Positions 47,808-57,574 are shown, numbered from the stretch's first letter. The stretch is 64,000 nucleotides of DNA from Holophagales bacterium (GCA_009836625.1 VXVC01000004.1:1325037-1389036), one strand, 5' to 3'. Notes: a model not told the origin generated them from the letters alone. Program-made: numbers and translations.

Positions 47808-48186
47808 GTGCGCCCGGGTTCTCGTTGAAGCCGCGGAGCGCGACCTTTCCGCGCTCCACGGCATGACCGACGAGAACGTATTCGCCGACGAGATCGCGGG
47901 CTTTCTCGCCCAGCAGGCCACCGAGAAGCTGGTAAAGGCCTGGATCGCCTTACTCGGGGAGACCTACCCGATCACCCATGACATCGCTCAACTGCTCGAA
48001 GTGCTGACCGCCCGGCAGCAACCGAGGATCGATCTCAGCGCGCTGGTCGAACTGACGCCTTATGCGGTCCGGTTCCGATACGCGGGCCGCGTCCCCGACG
48101 CTCCCGCATTGGACCGCGAGAAGACGATCGCTCGGATCGAAGAGCTACTGGAGCAAGTTCGATCCCGGCTCGACAGGCCAGCTTGA
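47794..48186 (+). CDS. HEPN-domain protein (toxin-like partner of MNT)
   Basis: 130 residues, all-helical. Features of the HEPN family are the first helix ARVLVEAAERDLSALH, the FLAQQATEKLVKAWIALLG helix and the typical PITHDIAQLLEVL. The classical RNase motif RX4-6H is not plainly visible, so an active RNase is uncertain; some HEPN proteins only bind. With the preceding MNT gene (14-bp overlap) it forms a type II or type VII-like toxin-antitoxin module. The start ATG 47794 is chosen by overlap and homology. Confidence 0.85.
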   Translation: MSDPKCARVLVEAAERDLSALHGMTDENVFADEIAGFLAQQATEKLVKAWIALLGETYPITHDIAQLLEVLTARQQPRIDLSALVELTPYAVRFRYAGRVPDAPALDREKTIARIEELLEQVRSRLDRPA

Positions 48187-48218
48187 TCGACACCAGCACC
48201 CTCCGGTGCTCAGGCTCT

Positions 48219-50990
48219 CTAGAACTCGAGCCCGAAGCGGATCATGACCCGCCGCGGGAAGAGGTAGCCGCTCGGCACGTACTGTTCGTCGGCGGGTACT
48301 CTGAGCGTCTCCCACCAGTCCCAGGTGTCCTCGTTGAGGACGTTGAGGAGCTGGAGGTCGAGCTTGAGCTGTACCTGGCCGACATCGAACCGGCGTCCGA
48401 ACGAGAGATCGAAGTTGTTCTGGTTCGGCAAGCGCGTGTCGTCGCTGGCCGGAACGGCGATCACGCTCTGACCACCCTGAGCGAGCGGCGCAGCCGAACC
48501 CCGGCCACCGATCACCACTTGGCGACTGTAAGGTTTACCCGTCATGTAGCTGTAGGTCGCGCTGCCCAGGATCTTCCACGGCAGCTCGAAGCTGCCCTGG
48601 AACTGGAACACATGCTCTCGGTCGTTCTGCAGGGCCTGGTCGGCATTGATCCAGTTGTTCGGGTCACGGCCGCCGGTGGAGGTGTAGAAGGGGTTGCCCT
48701 GAGATTGCAGCAAGGGCCGCGGAATGAACCCGGTCGAGTCGGACCATGTGTACGACGATTGGAAGCTCCAGCCATCGCTGTAGCGCCTGTTGAACGAGAG
48801 GACCACGCCCTCGTACTGCTGGTTGTAGCTCCTTCCCGGCGCCTTGGAGCCCGGACCCGGCCCGTTGCCCTTGCGGGTCGTCGGCTGCTCAATGATGCTG
48901 TACAACTGCTCCGTCTCTCCCGAAAACGGATTCGTCCAGGGCACATTCTCGTAGACACCGTCGTCCAGGATCTCCCAGCCGATCAGGTTCTTGGCCTCCT
49001 TGTACACGCCCTGAATCCCAAAGGTGTAGTTGTCCCCCAGACGACGCTCCCAGCCGAGCGTGAACTGGTCGGTCTCCGGCGCCTTGAGATCCGGGTGGAA
49101 GAGGTTCCCGTGGTACTCGAAGCTGCTCGAGTACGTCCAGGGTCCGTCCAGCGAAGGCCCGTACTCGTAGACGTACTCGGGCGGATTCGGCGGCGGCGCA
49201 TACCAGTTGCCGGTCACGTCGGCGTCGAAGAACTTGCCGTAGAAGGCGCGGAGCACCTGCCTGTCACCGATCTGGTAGGCCATGCCGAGCCGGGGCGAGA
49301 TCAGTGACCAGTCAATCACGTCGTTGACCCCGGGGATGATCTCCGAGGTGGGGCTCCAGTCCTGGTTCAGGATCGGGTAGTCGGGAATGTCGCCGTTGTG
49401 CTTGTCGTATCGCACTCCGACGTTGAGCGTCAGGTTCGAGTTCACTTGCCAGGAGTCGTCGACGAAGGCCGACGCGACTGCCGTCTCGGCGCCGTAGTAG
49501 AACGGCCGGGCGGTGACCCGGTAGTAGTACGGGTAGCCCGGGTAGTACTCGTAGCGGTAGAAGTAGACGCCATTCGGCCCGCCGCCCGTCCGCGTATCGC
49601 CGTGGCCGGTGCCGTAGGAGATGCCAAACTTGAAGTCGTGGTCGCCGCCCAGAAGGTCGTCGGCGTGGTGGGACAGCTTGACGTCCAACTGGTCGCGGCC
49701 GAGCAGCCAGATGTAGGTGTAGCCGGGGCTGCCGCTGGACTGGGGCGGACCGCCGTCGGCGGGCGAGTAGTCCGTATAGGGCGCGGCCGTGCTGCCCGTG
49801 GCCGAGAGCAGGTTGTCGTCGCTGCTGTAGCCGGTGTAGAGGACCTCGAGGTAGTCGTCCGGGGTCAGGACCGATTGGAACTGGAGGCCCCAGGCCGGGT
49901 TGTTGCCGTACTCGGTCGCGATCGCGTCCGGCGTCGTGTTGGGCGCCGCGAAGACGAAGTCGTAGTCCTCGAAGTGGTACTTCGCCTCCATCAGGTTGCT
50001 GTCGTTGAACGCCGCGTTGAACTTGATGTCGGATCGCACGGTCGGGTAGGCGGTCGGGAAGGACGGATCGACCCCCGGCTCTGCGTACGCGTCTTCCGTG
50101 GACTGAATGGACGCGAAGAACCACGCCTTGTCCCGCGCCAGCGGACCGCCGAGAGTGCCCGTGAGGTCGTCGAACTCCTCGCGATGGAAAGCAAGGCCGT
50201 CGATCTCGGCGTTCTCTTCCGTCAGACCGTCCGCCATGTGGTACCAGTCGACCGTGCCGCTGAAGTCGTTGTCACCGGACTTGGTCACGATGTTGATCGC
50301 GGCCCCCGACATGCTGCCGTACTCCGCGGGAGCGCCGATCCCCAGCACCTGCACCTCCTCGATGATCGCCGGGTTCGTCCACCAGAACGCGCGGCCGGTG
50401 TCCGAGGAAGTCGTGTCGAGACCGTCGATGCGCCAGGAGTTCGAGGCCACGCTCGAGCCGAAGGCAGTCAACGAAGTGCTGCCCTCGGAAGCCTGGCTGA
50501 TCCCGGGCGCCACGGCGACCAGATCCCAGAAGTTCCGGTCGGTCGGCAGGTCGTCGATGAAGTCCGCCGTGTAGCTGGTGCCAACGCTGGAACTCGTCAC
50601 GTCGAGGATCGGCGACGCGGTCACCGTCACCTCCTCCTCCACGGCCTCCAGTGACAGGACGATTTCCAGGTTGACCGTCGCTGAGATGCCGACCCGGACG
50701 CCCTCGACCCGGTGGTCCCGGAAACCGTCGAGGCCCGCGGTCACGACGTAGTCGTCGACCTGGAGCGACGAAATGACGAAGTTCCCGCCGACGCCGGTGA
50801 TCGTGGTCCGCGACACGCCTCGATCCTCGATCGTCGCCGTCACCGTTACCCCGGGCAGGCCGTCGCCGTTGGCGTCGCGGACCTGGCCGCGGATGTCGCC
50901 CGTGGTCTGGGCGGCGGCGGACGCCGCGACCGTCAGGGCGAAGGCGGAGGTCGCCAGAATGCGGAGGGCTCGTTCGTTGGGTGACGCCAT
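48219..50990 (-). CDS. TonB-dependent receptor with carboxypeptidase-regulatory domain
   Basis: 923 residues. Signal peptide MASPNERALRILATSAFALT ... ASAAAQ. Residues about 30-115 form a carboxypeptidase regulatory-like/CNA-B domain (GDIRGQVRDANGDGLPGVTV). The plug domain follows (about 120-230; DDLPTDRNFWDLVAVAPGIS), then a beta-barrel rich in aromatic strands that ends RRVMIRFGLEF with terminal Phe, as outer-membrane proteins do. The TonB box is not clear. Such acidobacterial receptors import oligosaccharides, peptides or siderophores; the ligand here is unknown. It is the last gene of a same-strand group with SLC13, two SDRs and a P1 peptidase. Confidence 0.93.
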   Translation of the reverse strand: MASPNERALRILATSAFALTVAASAAAQTTGDIRGQVRDANGDGLPGVTVTATIEDRGVSRTTITGVGGNFVISSLQVDDYVVTAGLDGFRDHRVEGVRVGISATVNLEIVLSLEAVEEEVTVTASPILDVTSSSVGTSYTADFIDDLPTDRNFWDLVAVAPGISQASEGSTSLTAFGSSVASNSWRIDGLDTTSSDTGRAFWWTNPAIIEEVQVLGIGAPAEYGSMSGAAINIVTKSGDNDFSGTVDWYHMADGLTEENAEIDGLAFHREEFDDLTGTLGGPLARDKAWFFASIQSTEDAYAEPGVDPSFPTAYPTVRSDIKFNAAFNDSNLMEAKYHFEDYDFVFAAPNTTPDAIATEYGNNPAWGLQFQSVLTPDDYLEVLYTGYSSDDNLLSATGSTAAPYTDYSPADGGPPQSSGSPGYTYIWLLGRDQLDVKLSHHADDLLGGDHDFKFGISYGTGHGDTRTGGGPNGVYFYRYEYYPGYPYYYRVTARPFYYGAETAVASAFVDDSWQVNSNLTLNVGVRYDKHNGDIPDYPILNQDWSPTSEIIPGVNDVIDWSLISPRLGMAYQIGDRQVLRAFYGKFFDADVTGNWYAPPPNPPEYVYEYGPSLDGPWTYSSSFEYHGNLFHPDLKAPETDQFTLGWERRLGDNYTFGIQGVYKEAKNLIGWEILDDGVYENVPWTNPFSGETEQLYSIIEQPTTRKGNGPGPGSKAPGRSYNQQYEGVVLSFNRRYSDGWSFQSSYTWSDSTGFIPRPLLQSQGNPFYTSTGGRDPNNWINADQALQNDREHVFQFQGSFELPWKILGSATYSYMTGKPYSRQVVIGGRGSAAPLAQGGQSVIAVPASDDTRLPNQNNFDLSFGRRFDVGQVQLKLDLQLLNVLNEDTWDWWETLRVPADEQYVPSGYLFPRRVMIRFGLEF

Positions 50991-51039
50991 GGGGATCTCC
51001 CTGGGTTCCGTCGAGTTAGGGGGCGAGAGGCGATGATAC

Positions 51040-53385
51040 CTAGAAAGGGAACAGCAGCGGCACCATCCAGACGATGACGGCCAGCAGCACGATGGTCAGC
51101 GGCGTGCCGGCCCGCAGGTAGTCCATGCTGCGATAACCGCCCGCGCCCATGACCAGCAGGTTCGCCTTGTGGCTGAACGGCGTCATGAACGCCGCCGATG
51201 CCGCCAGCGCCACGCCCATCATCAGCGGGTAGGGCGATAGCCCCAGACCCGAAGCCGCCTCGAGCACGACCGGCGTCAACAGCACGACGGCCGGCGCACC
51301 GTCGAGACACTGGCTGAGCAGACTCGAAAGCAGGACCAGCGCCGCCAGCACCGCGTACGGGCCGATCGGCCCGGCGACGTTCATCACGCTGCTCGCCAGC
51401 AGGGCCGCGGTGCCGCTGCTCTCCATCGCCGAGCCCACGGGCAGGATCGCCGCGACCAGGAAGATCGCCCGCCACTCGACGGCCCGGTAGGCCTCCTCCA
51501 TCGTCAGCGCGCCGCACAGCACGATCAGACTCGCCGACGCGAACGCGGCGACCTGGATCGGTGCGACTCCCGTCACCACCAGGACCACCATCAACGCGAG
51601 GCAGCCGACGGCATAAGGAGCCTTGTTCAGACGGCGCGGCTCCTCGGCGACATCCGAGAGGACCAGCAGGTCGGGCTCACGGGCGAGCAGACCCAGCCGG
51701 CCCCGGCGCCCCTGGAGCAGCAGCGCGTCCCCGACCCGCAGCGCGAGCCCCGCCAGTCCGCTGCGAATCGGGTGCCCTTCGCGCCAGATGGCGAGCACCT
51801 GCACGCCGTAGCGATCGCGGAACTCGATATCCGCGAGGGTCCTCCCCGCGAGGCCGGACCGCGGCGCCAGAGTCGCCTCCGCCATGCCGACCTCTTCCGA
51901 CTCGAACGCCGACACGGCCACTCCCGATGTCAGTTCGACGCCACCCATCCTCAGCAGTGCCCGCAGTCGCCGCTCCCTGCCCTTGACGAAGAGCCGGTCC
52001 CCAGCCTCGAACAGGATCTGCGGCCCGGGTCCCCAGATGACCTCTCCCTCCCGCTCGACCGCGACGACCGTCAAACCCATCAACCGGCCCATCCACTCGA
52101 CGCCGGCGCCGCTGGCGAGAAGCGTCGAGTTCTCCGGCACGCGGATGACCAGCAGCGGCTGATCCTCGAGCCGGTCGAGGGCCGCGGGACCCCTCTCGTC
52201 GATCGTGAGCACCTCCGGGTCGATCTCCGGCGCGTCGTCGCCGAACAGTCCGTAGAGCACATCCCCCTGCTCGATGGCCAGACTGCCCAGCCGGTCGACG
52301 TGCACATCGCCGTCACGTTCCACCGCGATCACGAACACACGCCACTCTTCACGGAAGCGGGTCTCCGCCAGAGTGCTTCCCACCAGGGGCGACCCGGCTG
52401 ACACGCGCGCCCTGAGGGCCGTAACACCCGCCTCCGGCGTGCCGATCTCGCCCGTCGTGGCCGTACCGAGCGTGGTTGCCGTGCCCAGATCGACGCCCTG
52501 GAGGCGCAGCGTCTGCTCCACCTCTTCCGCGTCGCCCTGCACGACGAGTTCGTCTCCGGCCAGCAGCCGGGTGTCGTCACCAGGCGCCAACTGCCACTCC
52601 TCGCCGCGCGCGACCCCGAGGAGTTGCACCCCCAGCGTGGTCCCGAGCCGCGTTTCGCGCAGGGTCGCGCCGTCGAGACCGGAGCCGGAAGGAATGCGGA
52701 TCGAGAACAGCCCCTCGTGCAGGCCGTAGAGGTCGGCCAACTCCGACTCACCACGGCTGGGAGGAGTGGCCCGGCGGCCCGGCAGCAGGCGCCGCCCCAG
52801 AGTGAGCATGAAGATGACGCCGCCCAGGAGCAGCACGACACCGAAGGGCGTGAAGTCGAACAGCCCGAACGGCTCGAGTCCGCGGTCCCGCAGCATCGCC
52901 GCCGCGAGGATGTTCGGCGGCGTCCCCACCAGGGTCGCGGTGCCCCCCAGGATGGCGCCGAACGCGAGCGGCATGAACAGCCGCGAAGGAGGCAGGTGCG
53001 CGCGCCGCGCCAGACTCGCCACCGCCGGCATCAGCACGGCGGTCGCCGCGATGTTGTTCATGAACATCGACAGAACGCCCGCCACCAGCATGACCGCGAC
53101 GATCAGCGGCGCCTCGCGGCCGCCCACGAAGCGATGAATCGCGCTGCCGACCAGATCCGCGACGCCGGTCTGCATCAACCCGGCGCTGACGATGAAGATC
53201 GACAGCATGGTGATCACGGCCGACGACGCGAAACCCGTGAACGCATGGTCGACCGCAACGTAGCCGGTGAAGACGAGCAGCGTCAGGCCGAGGAAGGCGG
53301 TCAGGTCGATCGGCAGCTTCTCGGTCAGAAACAAGACGACCATGGCCGCCAGGACGACCAGCAGGAAGGCGATCTCGAGAGTCAT
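51040..53385 (-). CDS. SLC13-family permease with multiple TrkA-C (RCK_C) domains
   Basis: 781 residues. Membrane segments occupy about 1-190 (LEIAFLLVVLAAMVVLFLTE, then NNIAATAVLMPAVASLARRA) and about 560-781 (SVMNVAGPIGPYAVLAALVLL, FMTPFSHKANLLVMGAGGY). Two conserved SLC13-type helical hairpins are present. Between them is a cytoplasmic insert of about 350 residues with several RCK_C/TrkA-C units (GATLRETRLGTTLGVQLLGV; STLAETRFREEWRVFVIAVE; GRTLADIEFRDRYGVQVLAI). This arrangement is typical of the bacterial SLC13/YfbS type, which transports sulfate, dicarboxylates or similar anions. The substrate is uncertain. Confidence 0.92.
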   Translation of the reverse strand: MTLEIAFLLVVLAAMVVLFLTEKLPIDLTAFLGLTLLVFTGYVAVDHAFTGFASSAVITMLSIFIVSAGLMQTGVADLVGSAIHRFVGGREAPLIVAVMLVAGVLSMFMNNIAATAVLMPAVASLARRAHLPPSRLFMPLAFGAILGGTATLVGTPPNILAAAMLRDRGLEPFGLFDFTPFGVVLLLGGVIFMLTLGRRLLPGRRATPPSRGESELADLYGLHEGLFSIRIPSGSGLDGATLRETRLGTTLGVQLLGVARGEEWQLAPGDDTRLLAGDELVVQGDAEEVEQTLRLQGVDLGTATTLGTATTGEIGTPEAGVTALRARVSAGSPLVGSTLAETRFREEWRVFVIAVERDGDVHVDRLGSLAIEQGDVLYGLFGDDAPEIDPEVLTIDERGPAALDRLEDQPLLVIRVPENSTLLASGAGVEWMGRLMGLTVVAVEREGEVIWGPGPQILFEAGDRLFVKGRERRLRALLRMGGVELTSGVAVSAFESEEVGMAEATLAPRSGLAGRTLADIEFRDRYGVQVLAIWREGHPIRSGLAGLALRVGDALLLQGRRGRLGLLAREPDLLVLSDVAEEPRRLNKAPYAVGCLALMVVLVVTGVAPIQVAAFASASLIVLCGALTMEEAYRAVEWRAIFLVAAILPVGSAMESSGTAALLASSVMNVAGPIGPYAVLAALVLLSSLLSQCLDGAPAVVLLTPVVLEAASGLGLSPYPLMMGVALAASAAFMTPFSHKANLLVMGAGGYRSMDYLRAGTPLTIVLLAVIVWMVPLLFPF

Positions 53386-53410
53386 CGCGGCTGCGATAGG
53401 GCGGTGCCGC

Positions 53411-54187
53411 CTAGACGGCCGTCCAGCCGCCGTCCACGAGCAGCGTCTGCCCGGTGACGTAGCTCGACGCGTCCGAGGCCAGGAACACGACGGGACCGGC
53501 CAGTTCCTCGCCGCGGCCGGGCCGACCCATCGGCGTCTTGCGGCGGATCCAGCGCAGGGCCTGGTCCGACGCGAACATCTCCTCGGTCATCTCGGACTCG
53601 AACCAGGCCGGGCCGATGGCGTTCACCCGAACGCCTCGCCGTGCCCACTGTGCCGCGAGTTCTCGCGTCATGTTGACGACGCCGCCCTTGGACGCCGTGT
53701 ACGAAGCCTGCGGAATCTGGCCGGCGCCGATGACGCCGAGCACCGATGCGATGTTGACGATCGAGCCCGATCCCTGCTCGAGCATCAGGGCGCCGAAACG
53801 ACGGTTGCACAGGAAGACGCCGGTCAGGTTCACCGCCAACACCTTCTGCCACACGTCGAGCGGTTCCTGCTCGGCCGGCCGCGGGTCGGACACGCCGGCG
53901 TTCGCTACGAGCACGTCCACCTTGCCGAATCGGTCGACCGCCTTCGCCGCCAGCAGGTCGACATCCTCCTCGCTGGCGACGTCGCAGGCGACGGCGAGAG
54001 CCTGCCCGCCGTCGCGCTCGATGTCCGCGGCGAGCTGCTCCAGGCGGTCCAGCCGCCGGGCGGAGACGACCACTGAGGCGCCCGCCGCGGCCAGCGCCTG
54101 CGCGAAGACGATGCCGAGGCCGGACGAGGCGCCGGTGACGACGGCCGTCCTGCCGTCGAGTCGAAACAGGTCTTCGTGGGCGGGCAC
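53411..54187 (-). CDS. SDR-family oxidoreductase (first of a pair)
   Basis: 258 residues from GTG 54187. Classical short-chain dehydrogenase: Gly motif VVTGASSGLGIVFAQAL, NAG motif VLVANAGVSD, catalytic Ser in VNIASVLGVIG, and YTASK (Tyr, Lys) near residue 165. The C-terminus ends FLASDASSYVTGQTLLVDGGWTAV as in many 3-oxoacyl reductase-like enzymes. It begins 41 bp after the neighbouring SDR, and the two share the ending SSY(V/M)TG...VDGGWTA, which suggests an old duplication. The arginine in SARRLDR near the second strand favours NADPH; the substrate is unknown. Confidence 0.92.
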   Translation of the reverse strand: MPAHEDLFRLDGRTAVVTGASSGLGIVFAQALAAAGASVVVSARRLDRLEQLAADIERDGGQALAVACDVASEEDVDLLAAKAVDRFGKVDVLVANAGVSDPRPAEQEPLDVWQKVLAVNLTGVFLCNRRFGALMLEQGSGSIVNIASVLGVIGAGQIPQASYTASKGGVVNMTRELAAQWARRGVRVNAIGPAWFESEMTEEMFASDQALRWIRRKTPMGRPGRGEELAGPVVFLASDASSYVTGQTLLVDGGWTAV

Positions 54188-54228
54188 GACGGCGCCGAGT
54201 CTACTCGCGGCCGTGCCGGCGATGCGGC

Positions 54229-55011
54229 TCAGGCGGGGGGATCGAAGCGGCCGTCGATCGCGGTCCAGCCGCCGTCGACGAAGAGCACGGCGCCGGTCAT
54301 GTAACTCGACGCGTCGGAGACCAGGAACGCGGCCGCGTTGCCGATCTCGTCCGACCTTCCCCACCGGCCCAACGCCGTCTTTCCGGCGTAGGCGCTGTTC
54401 CAGGCCTCGTTCTGCTGGATCGGTTTGGTGAGCGGCGTGTCGACCACGCCCGGCGCCAGGGCGTTGACGCGGACGCCTTTGCGGCCGAACTCGGCGGCGG
54501 CGGTGCGCGCGAGCTGGACGATGCCGGCCTTGGTCGCCGCGTAGACGCCCTGCCCGGGCTCCGTCACCTGGGACCGGATCGAAGACAGCAGCACGATGCT
54601 GCCGCCGCCGGCGTCCGTGAACAGGCGTCCCGCGACCTGGAGCACACACATCGCGCCCCGAAGGTTCAGCGTCACGACCCGGTCGAACTCGTCCGGCTGG
54701 TAGTCGAGCAAGCGTTTGCGCACGTTGACGCCGGGTGTCGCCACCACACCACGCAGATCGTCCAGCGAGGCGAGCGCCGATCCCATCGCCTCCGGATCGA
54801 GGATGTCGAGTTCGGCCGCATCGGCCTGACCGCCCGCGGCCACGATCCGTTCGGCGGTCGCCCGGGCGGCGATCAGGTTCACGTCGAAGCAGGCGACCCG
54901 CGCTCCCTGGCGGGCGCAGGCCTCGGCCGCGCCCTCGCCAATGCCGGAGCCGGCGCCGATCACGGCGACCGTGCGGCCGTCGAGACGGAACGGGTTCGGT
55001 GACGCCGTCAC
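54229..55011 (-). CDS. SDR-family oxidoreductase (second of a pair)
   Basis: 260 residues. Gly motif VAVIGAGSGIGEGAAEAC, catalytic Ser in VLLSSIRSQVT, YAATK near residue 155, and VNALAPGVVDTPLTKP. The NAG motif is replaced by ATPGVN, an unusual variation. FDVNLIAAR at the end of the second strand carries Asp, which favours NAD(H), in contrast to the neighbouring SDR. It begins 9 bp after the P1 peptidase stop, implying cotranscription. The pair may act in sequence on one substrate with different cofactors; that is inference. Confidence 0.92.
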   Translation of the reverse strand: MTASPNPFRLDGRTVAVIGAGSGIGEGAAEACARQGARVACFDVNLIAARATAERIVAAGGQADAAELDILDPEAMGSALASLDDLRGVVATPGVNVRKRLLDYQPDEFDRVVTLNLRGAMCVLQVAGRLFTDAGGGSIVLLSSIRSQVTEPGQGVYAATKAGIVQLARTAAAEFGRKGVRVNALAPGVVDTPLTKPIQQNEAWNSAYAGKTALGRWGRSDEIGNAAAFLVSDASSYMTGAVLFVDGGWTAIDGRFDPPA

Positions 55012-55020
55012 GAGCGGAAC

Positions 55021-56106
55021 TCAGGGCAGGTCGCGGACGGCGAGGACGCCGGGGAGCGACTCCGCGTGACGCACGCTGTTGAGCACCGCGTCGGCGAGCG
55101 CTTCGGCGGCGAGCGCGCCGATGCGGCTGACGTCCGCCGGCCCTTCGAGGACGCCGGTGGCGACCGCGAACACCGTGTCGCCGTCGCCCGGCGTGTGTGA
55201 GGGGACGATCGAGCGCGCTAGTCCATCGTGGGCCATCTGCGCCATGCGGGTAGCCTCCGCCTGATCCAGGGTCGCGTTCGTCGCGACGACGGCGATCGTC
55301 GTGTTCTCCCGGTTCTCCGCCTCCCGCCGGCTGACGCGACGGTCGCGGCCGAGGCCGCTCCGCAGCAGCTTGCGGGCGTCGAGCAGTTCGTCGTTCGGAC
55401 CGCGCACCCCCGCCACCACCTGACCCGTGGCCGGGTCGATCACGTCGCCGACCGCGTTGACCGCGACGAGTGCCGCGACCACCAGGCCGGCCGACGGTCC
55501 CTGCTCCAGCTTGATCGACGCGCTGCCGAGACCGCCCTTCATTCGCGATCCGCGGCCGCCCATCTTGCCCACCGTGGCGCCGGCGCCGGCGCCCACGTTG
55601 CCCTGGGCCACGGGACCCGTGCCGGCCGCCGCCGCGGCCCGGTAGCCGCAGTCGGCGTCCGGCCGTGGCTTGCTGGCGCCGCCCATGCCCAGGTCCATGA
55701 GAGAAGCGGCGACGACGATCGGCACCACTCCGGCACCGACCCGGTAGCCGACGTCCTGCTCTTCGAGGTAGCGCATCACGCCCCCCGACGCGTCGAGGCC
55801 GTAGGCGCTGCCACCGGTGAGTACCACCGCGTGGAGCTCCTGGATCATGTTGTGAGGACTCAGCAGAGCCGTCTCGCGGGTGGCGGGCGCGCCGCCCCGG
55901 ACGTCGACCGCCCCGACCGCGCCATCCAGCGCAAGCACCACGGTGCAGCCGGTGGGCCGCTCCTCGTAGGTGAACTGGCCGACCCGGAGCCCCGCGACCG
56001 CGGTCAGGCCGGGGTCGCCCGCGGCCTCCTCAGCCACGCCTGGGCTCCAGGCGCCCAGGGCCAGCGCTACGAGAGCCGCGATCCGCAATCCACATCGCGC
56101 GAACAT
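55021..56106 (-). CDS. P1-family (DmpA/S58) aminopeptidase, exported
   Basis: 361 residues with a signal peptide (LRIAALVALALGAWSPGVAE), so it is probably periplasmic. Peptidase family S58 enzymes autocleave to expose a nucleophilic Ser or Thr. Seen: VGQFTYEERPTGCTVVL, VLTGGSAYGLDASGGVMRYL, and ENTTIAVVATNATLDQAEATRMAQMAHDGLARSI in pieces (NTTIAVVATNATLDQAEA, MAHDGLARSI). The likely self-cleavage nucleophile is the Thr of ENTT. Relatives cleave beta-amino acids or D-amino acids at the N-terminus. It heads the group P1-SDR-SDR-SLC13-TonB receptor. Confidence 0.9.
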   Translation of the reverse strand: MFARCGLRIAALVALALGAWSPGVAEEAAGDPGLTAVAGLRVGQFTYEERPTGCTVVLALDGAVGAVDVRGGAPATRETALLSPHNMIQELHAVVLTGGSAYGLDASGGVMRYLEEQDVGYRVGAGVVPIVVAASLMDLGMGGASKPRPDADCGYRAAAAAGTGPVAQGNVGAGAGATVGKMGGRGSRMKGGLGSASIKLEQGPSAGLVVAALVAVNAVGDVIDPATGQVVAGVRGPNDELLDARKLLRSGLGRDRRVSRREAENRENTTIAVVATNATLDQAEATRMAQMAHDGLARSIVPSHTPGDGDTVFAVATGVLEGPADVSRIGALAAEALADAVLNSVRHAESLPGVLAVRDLP

Positions 56107-56167
56107 AGTAGTGTGGCGAGAATACTACCGGCCCCAGAACGTAGACACCGGCGACACCCATCGCTCC

Positions 56168-57484
56168 ATGACCTCCTCCGGCAGCGGCCTCGCCAGCCTG
56201 CGCGACGACCTCCTGGACCGCGTCCTGTCCGAGGCCGCGGTCTGCGGCGAAGAGGCGGCGACGTTCGCGGCGGAGTTGATCCGCATTCCGACCGTCAACC
56301 CTCCCGGCGACGCCTACCGGGAATGCGCTGAGCTCCTCGGCGTCCGGCTCGAGGCGGACGGCTTCGAGACCGAGTACCTCCGCGGGCCAGGCGACGATCC
56401 GCAACGTCCGAAGATCAACGTCCTGGGCCGGCGACGCGGTCGCGCCGCGAGACCCGCGCTCCACCTGAACGGCCACATCGACGTCGTGCCGCCCGGCGAA
56501 GGCTGGACCGTCGACCCGTTCGGCGGTGAGATACGCGACGGGTACCTCTACGGCCGCGGCTCGGCTGACATGAAGGCCGGCCTGGCGGCCGCCGTCTTCG
56601 CTGCCGAGGCCGTCCGGCGGACCGGCATCGGACTGCGCGGCACGGTCGAGATCAGCGGCACGGTCGACGAGGAGAGCGGCGGACTGGCGGGCGTCGCCCA
56701 CCTCGCCGCGACCGGCCGGGTCACCAGCCGGACGACGGACTACGTGATCATCCCCGAGCCCTTCAGCCCCAACCGCATCTGCATCGGCCACCGGGGCGTG
56801 CTCTGGTTCCGCATCGTCGCCCGCGGCCGTATCGCCCACGGTTCGATGCCGTTCCTCGGCGCGTCGGCGATCGACGCGGCGGCCGAGGTAGCCCTGGGGC
56901 TCCAGGACGCGATCGGCGACCTGGTCACCGAACTGCCCGTGGTGCCAGAGGGCGCCCGCAGGCCCACGATCAACATGAACTCGATCGCCGGCGGCCAGGT
57001 GATCGAGGGGCTCGACGCGTCGGCGGCGCTGGACGGCCATGGTCAGGGGCTGCCGTCGCCCTGCGTCGCCGACCAGTGCGAACTCGTCGTCGACCGGCGC
57101 TACCTGCTCGAGGAGGGGCCGGACGCCGTGCGCGCCGAAGTCCAGGGAGTACTGGACGCGGTCGAGGCCAGGCGCCCCGGCATTCAGTTCGAGGTCGAGG
57201 AGTTGCTAAGCGTTCTCCCGACCCACACGCCGAACGACTGCGATCTGGTCGAGGCCCTCGGCCGCGCCATCGAGACGACGACCGGCACCGCGGCCGACCT
57301 GGTGGCGAGCCCCGGCACCTACGATCACAAGCACTTCCAGCGCATCGGCGGTATAGGCCAGTGCGTCGCCTACGGACCGGGCGAACTGGAACAGGCCCAC
57401 CAGCCCGACGAACGCTGCCTGCTCTCGGACATCACCAGGTCGACCCAGGTGATGGCACTCACAATCGTCGATCTCTTGAGCTAG
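56168..57484 (+). CDS. M20-family metallopeptidase (ArgE/DapE/acetylornithine deacetylase-like)
   Basis: 438 residues from ATG 56168. The catalytic zinc site is complete: LHLNGHIDVVPPGEGW (His and Asp), GRGSADMKAGLAAAVFAAE (Asp), TVDEESGGLAG (general-base Glu and ligand Glu), the dimerisation-domain His (IAHGSMPFLG) and the last His in YDHKHF. No signal peptide is seen. It removes an acyl group from an amino acid or peptide. The next gene is a class III aminotransferase on the same strand; ornithine or beta-amino-acid handling is possible but not proven. Confidence 0.9.
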   Translation: MTSSGSGLASLRDDLLDRVLSEAAVCGEEAATFAAELIRIPTVNPPGDAYRECAELLGVRLEADGFETEYLRGPGDDPQRPKINVLGRRRGRAARPALHLNGHIDVVPPGEGWTVDPFGGEIRDGYLYGRGSADMKAGLAAAVFAAEAVRRTGIGLRGTVEISGTVDEESGGLAGVAHLAATGRVTSRTTDYVIIPEPFSPNRICIGHRGVLWFRIVARGRIAHGSMPFLGASAIDAAAEVALGLQDAIGDLVTELPVVPEGARRPTINMNSIAGGQVIEGLDASAALDGHGQGLPSPCVADQCELVVDRRYLLEEGPDAVRAEVQGVLDAVEARRPGIQFEVEELLSVLPTHTPNDCDLVEALGRAIETTTGTAADLVASPGTYDHKHFQRIGGIGQCVAYGPGELEQAHQPDERCLLSDITRSTQVMALTIVDLLS

Positions 57485-57574
57485 GGTTACCTCCCACGCC
57501 GCCGCGCCCGCGCGCGGCCGCAACAGCGTAACTACTTGAACGGCCCCAAAGGCGGGCCGCGAGGAACTGCAACC

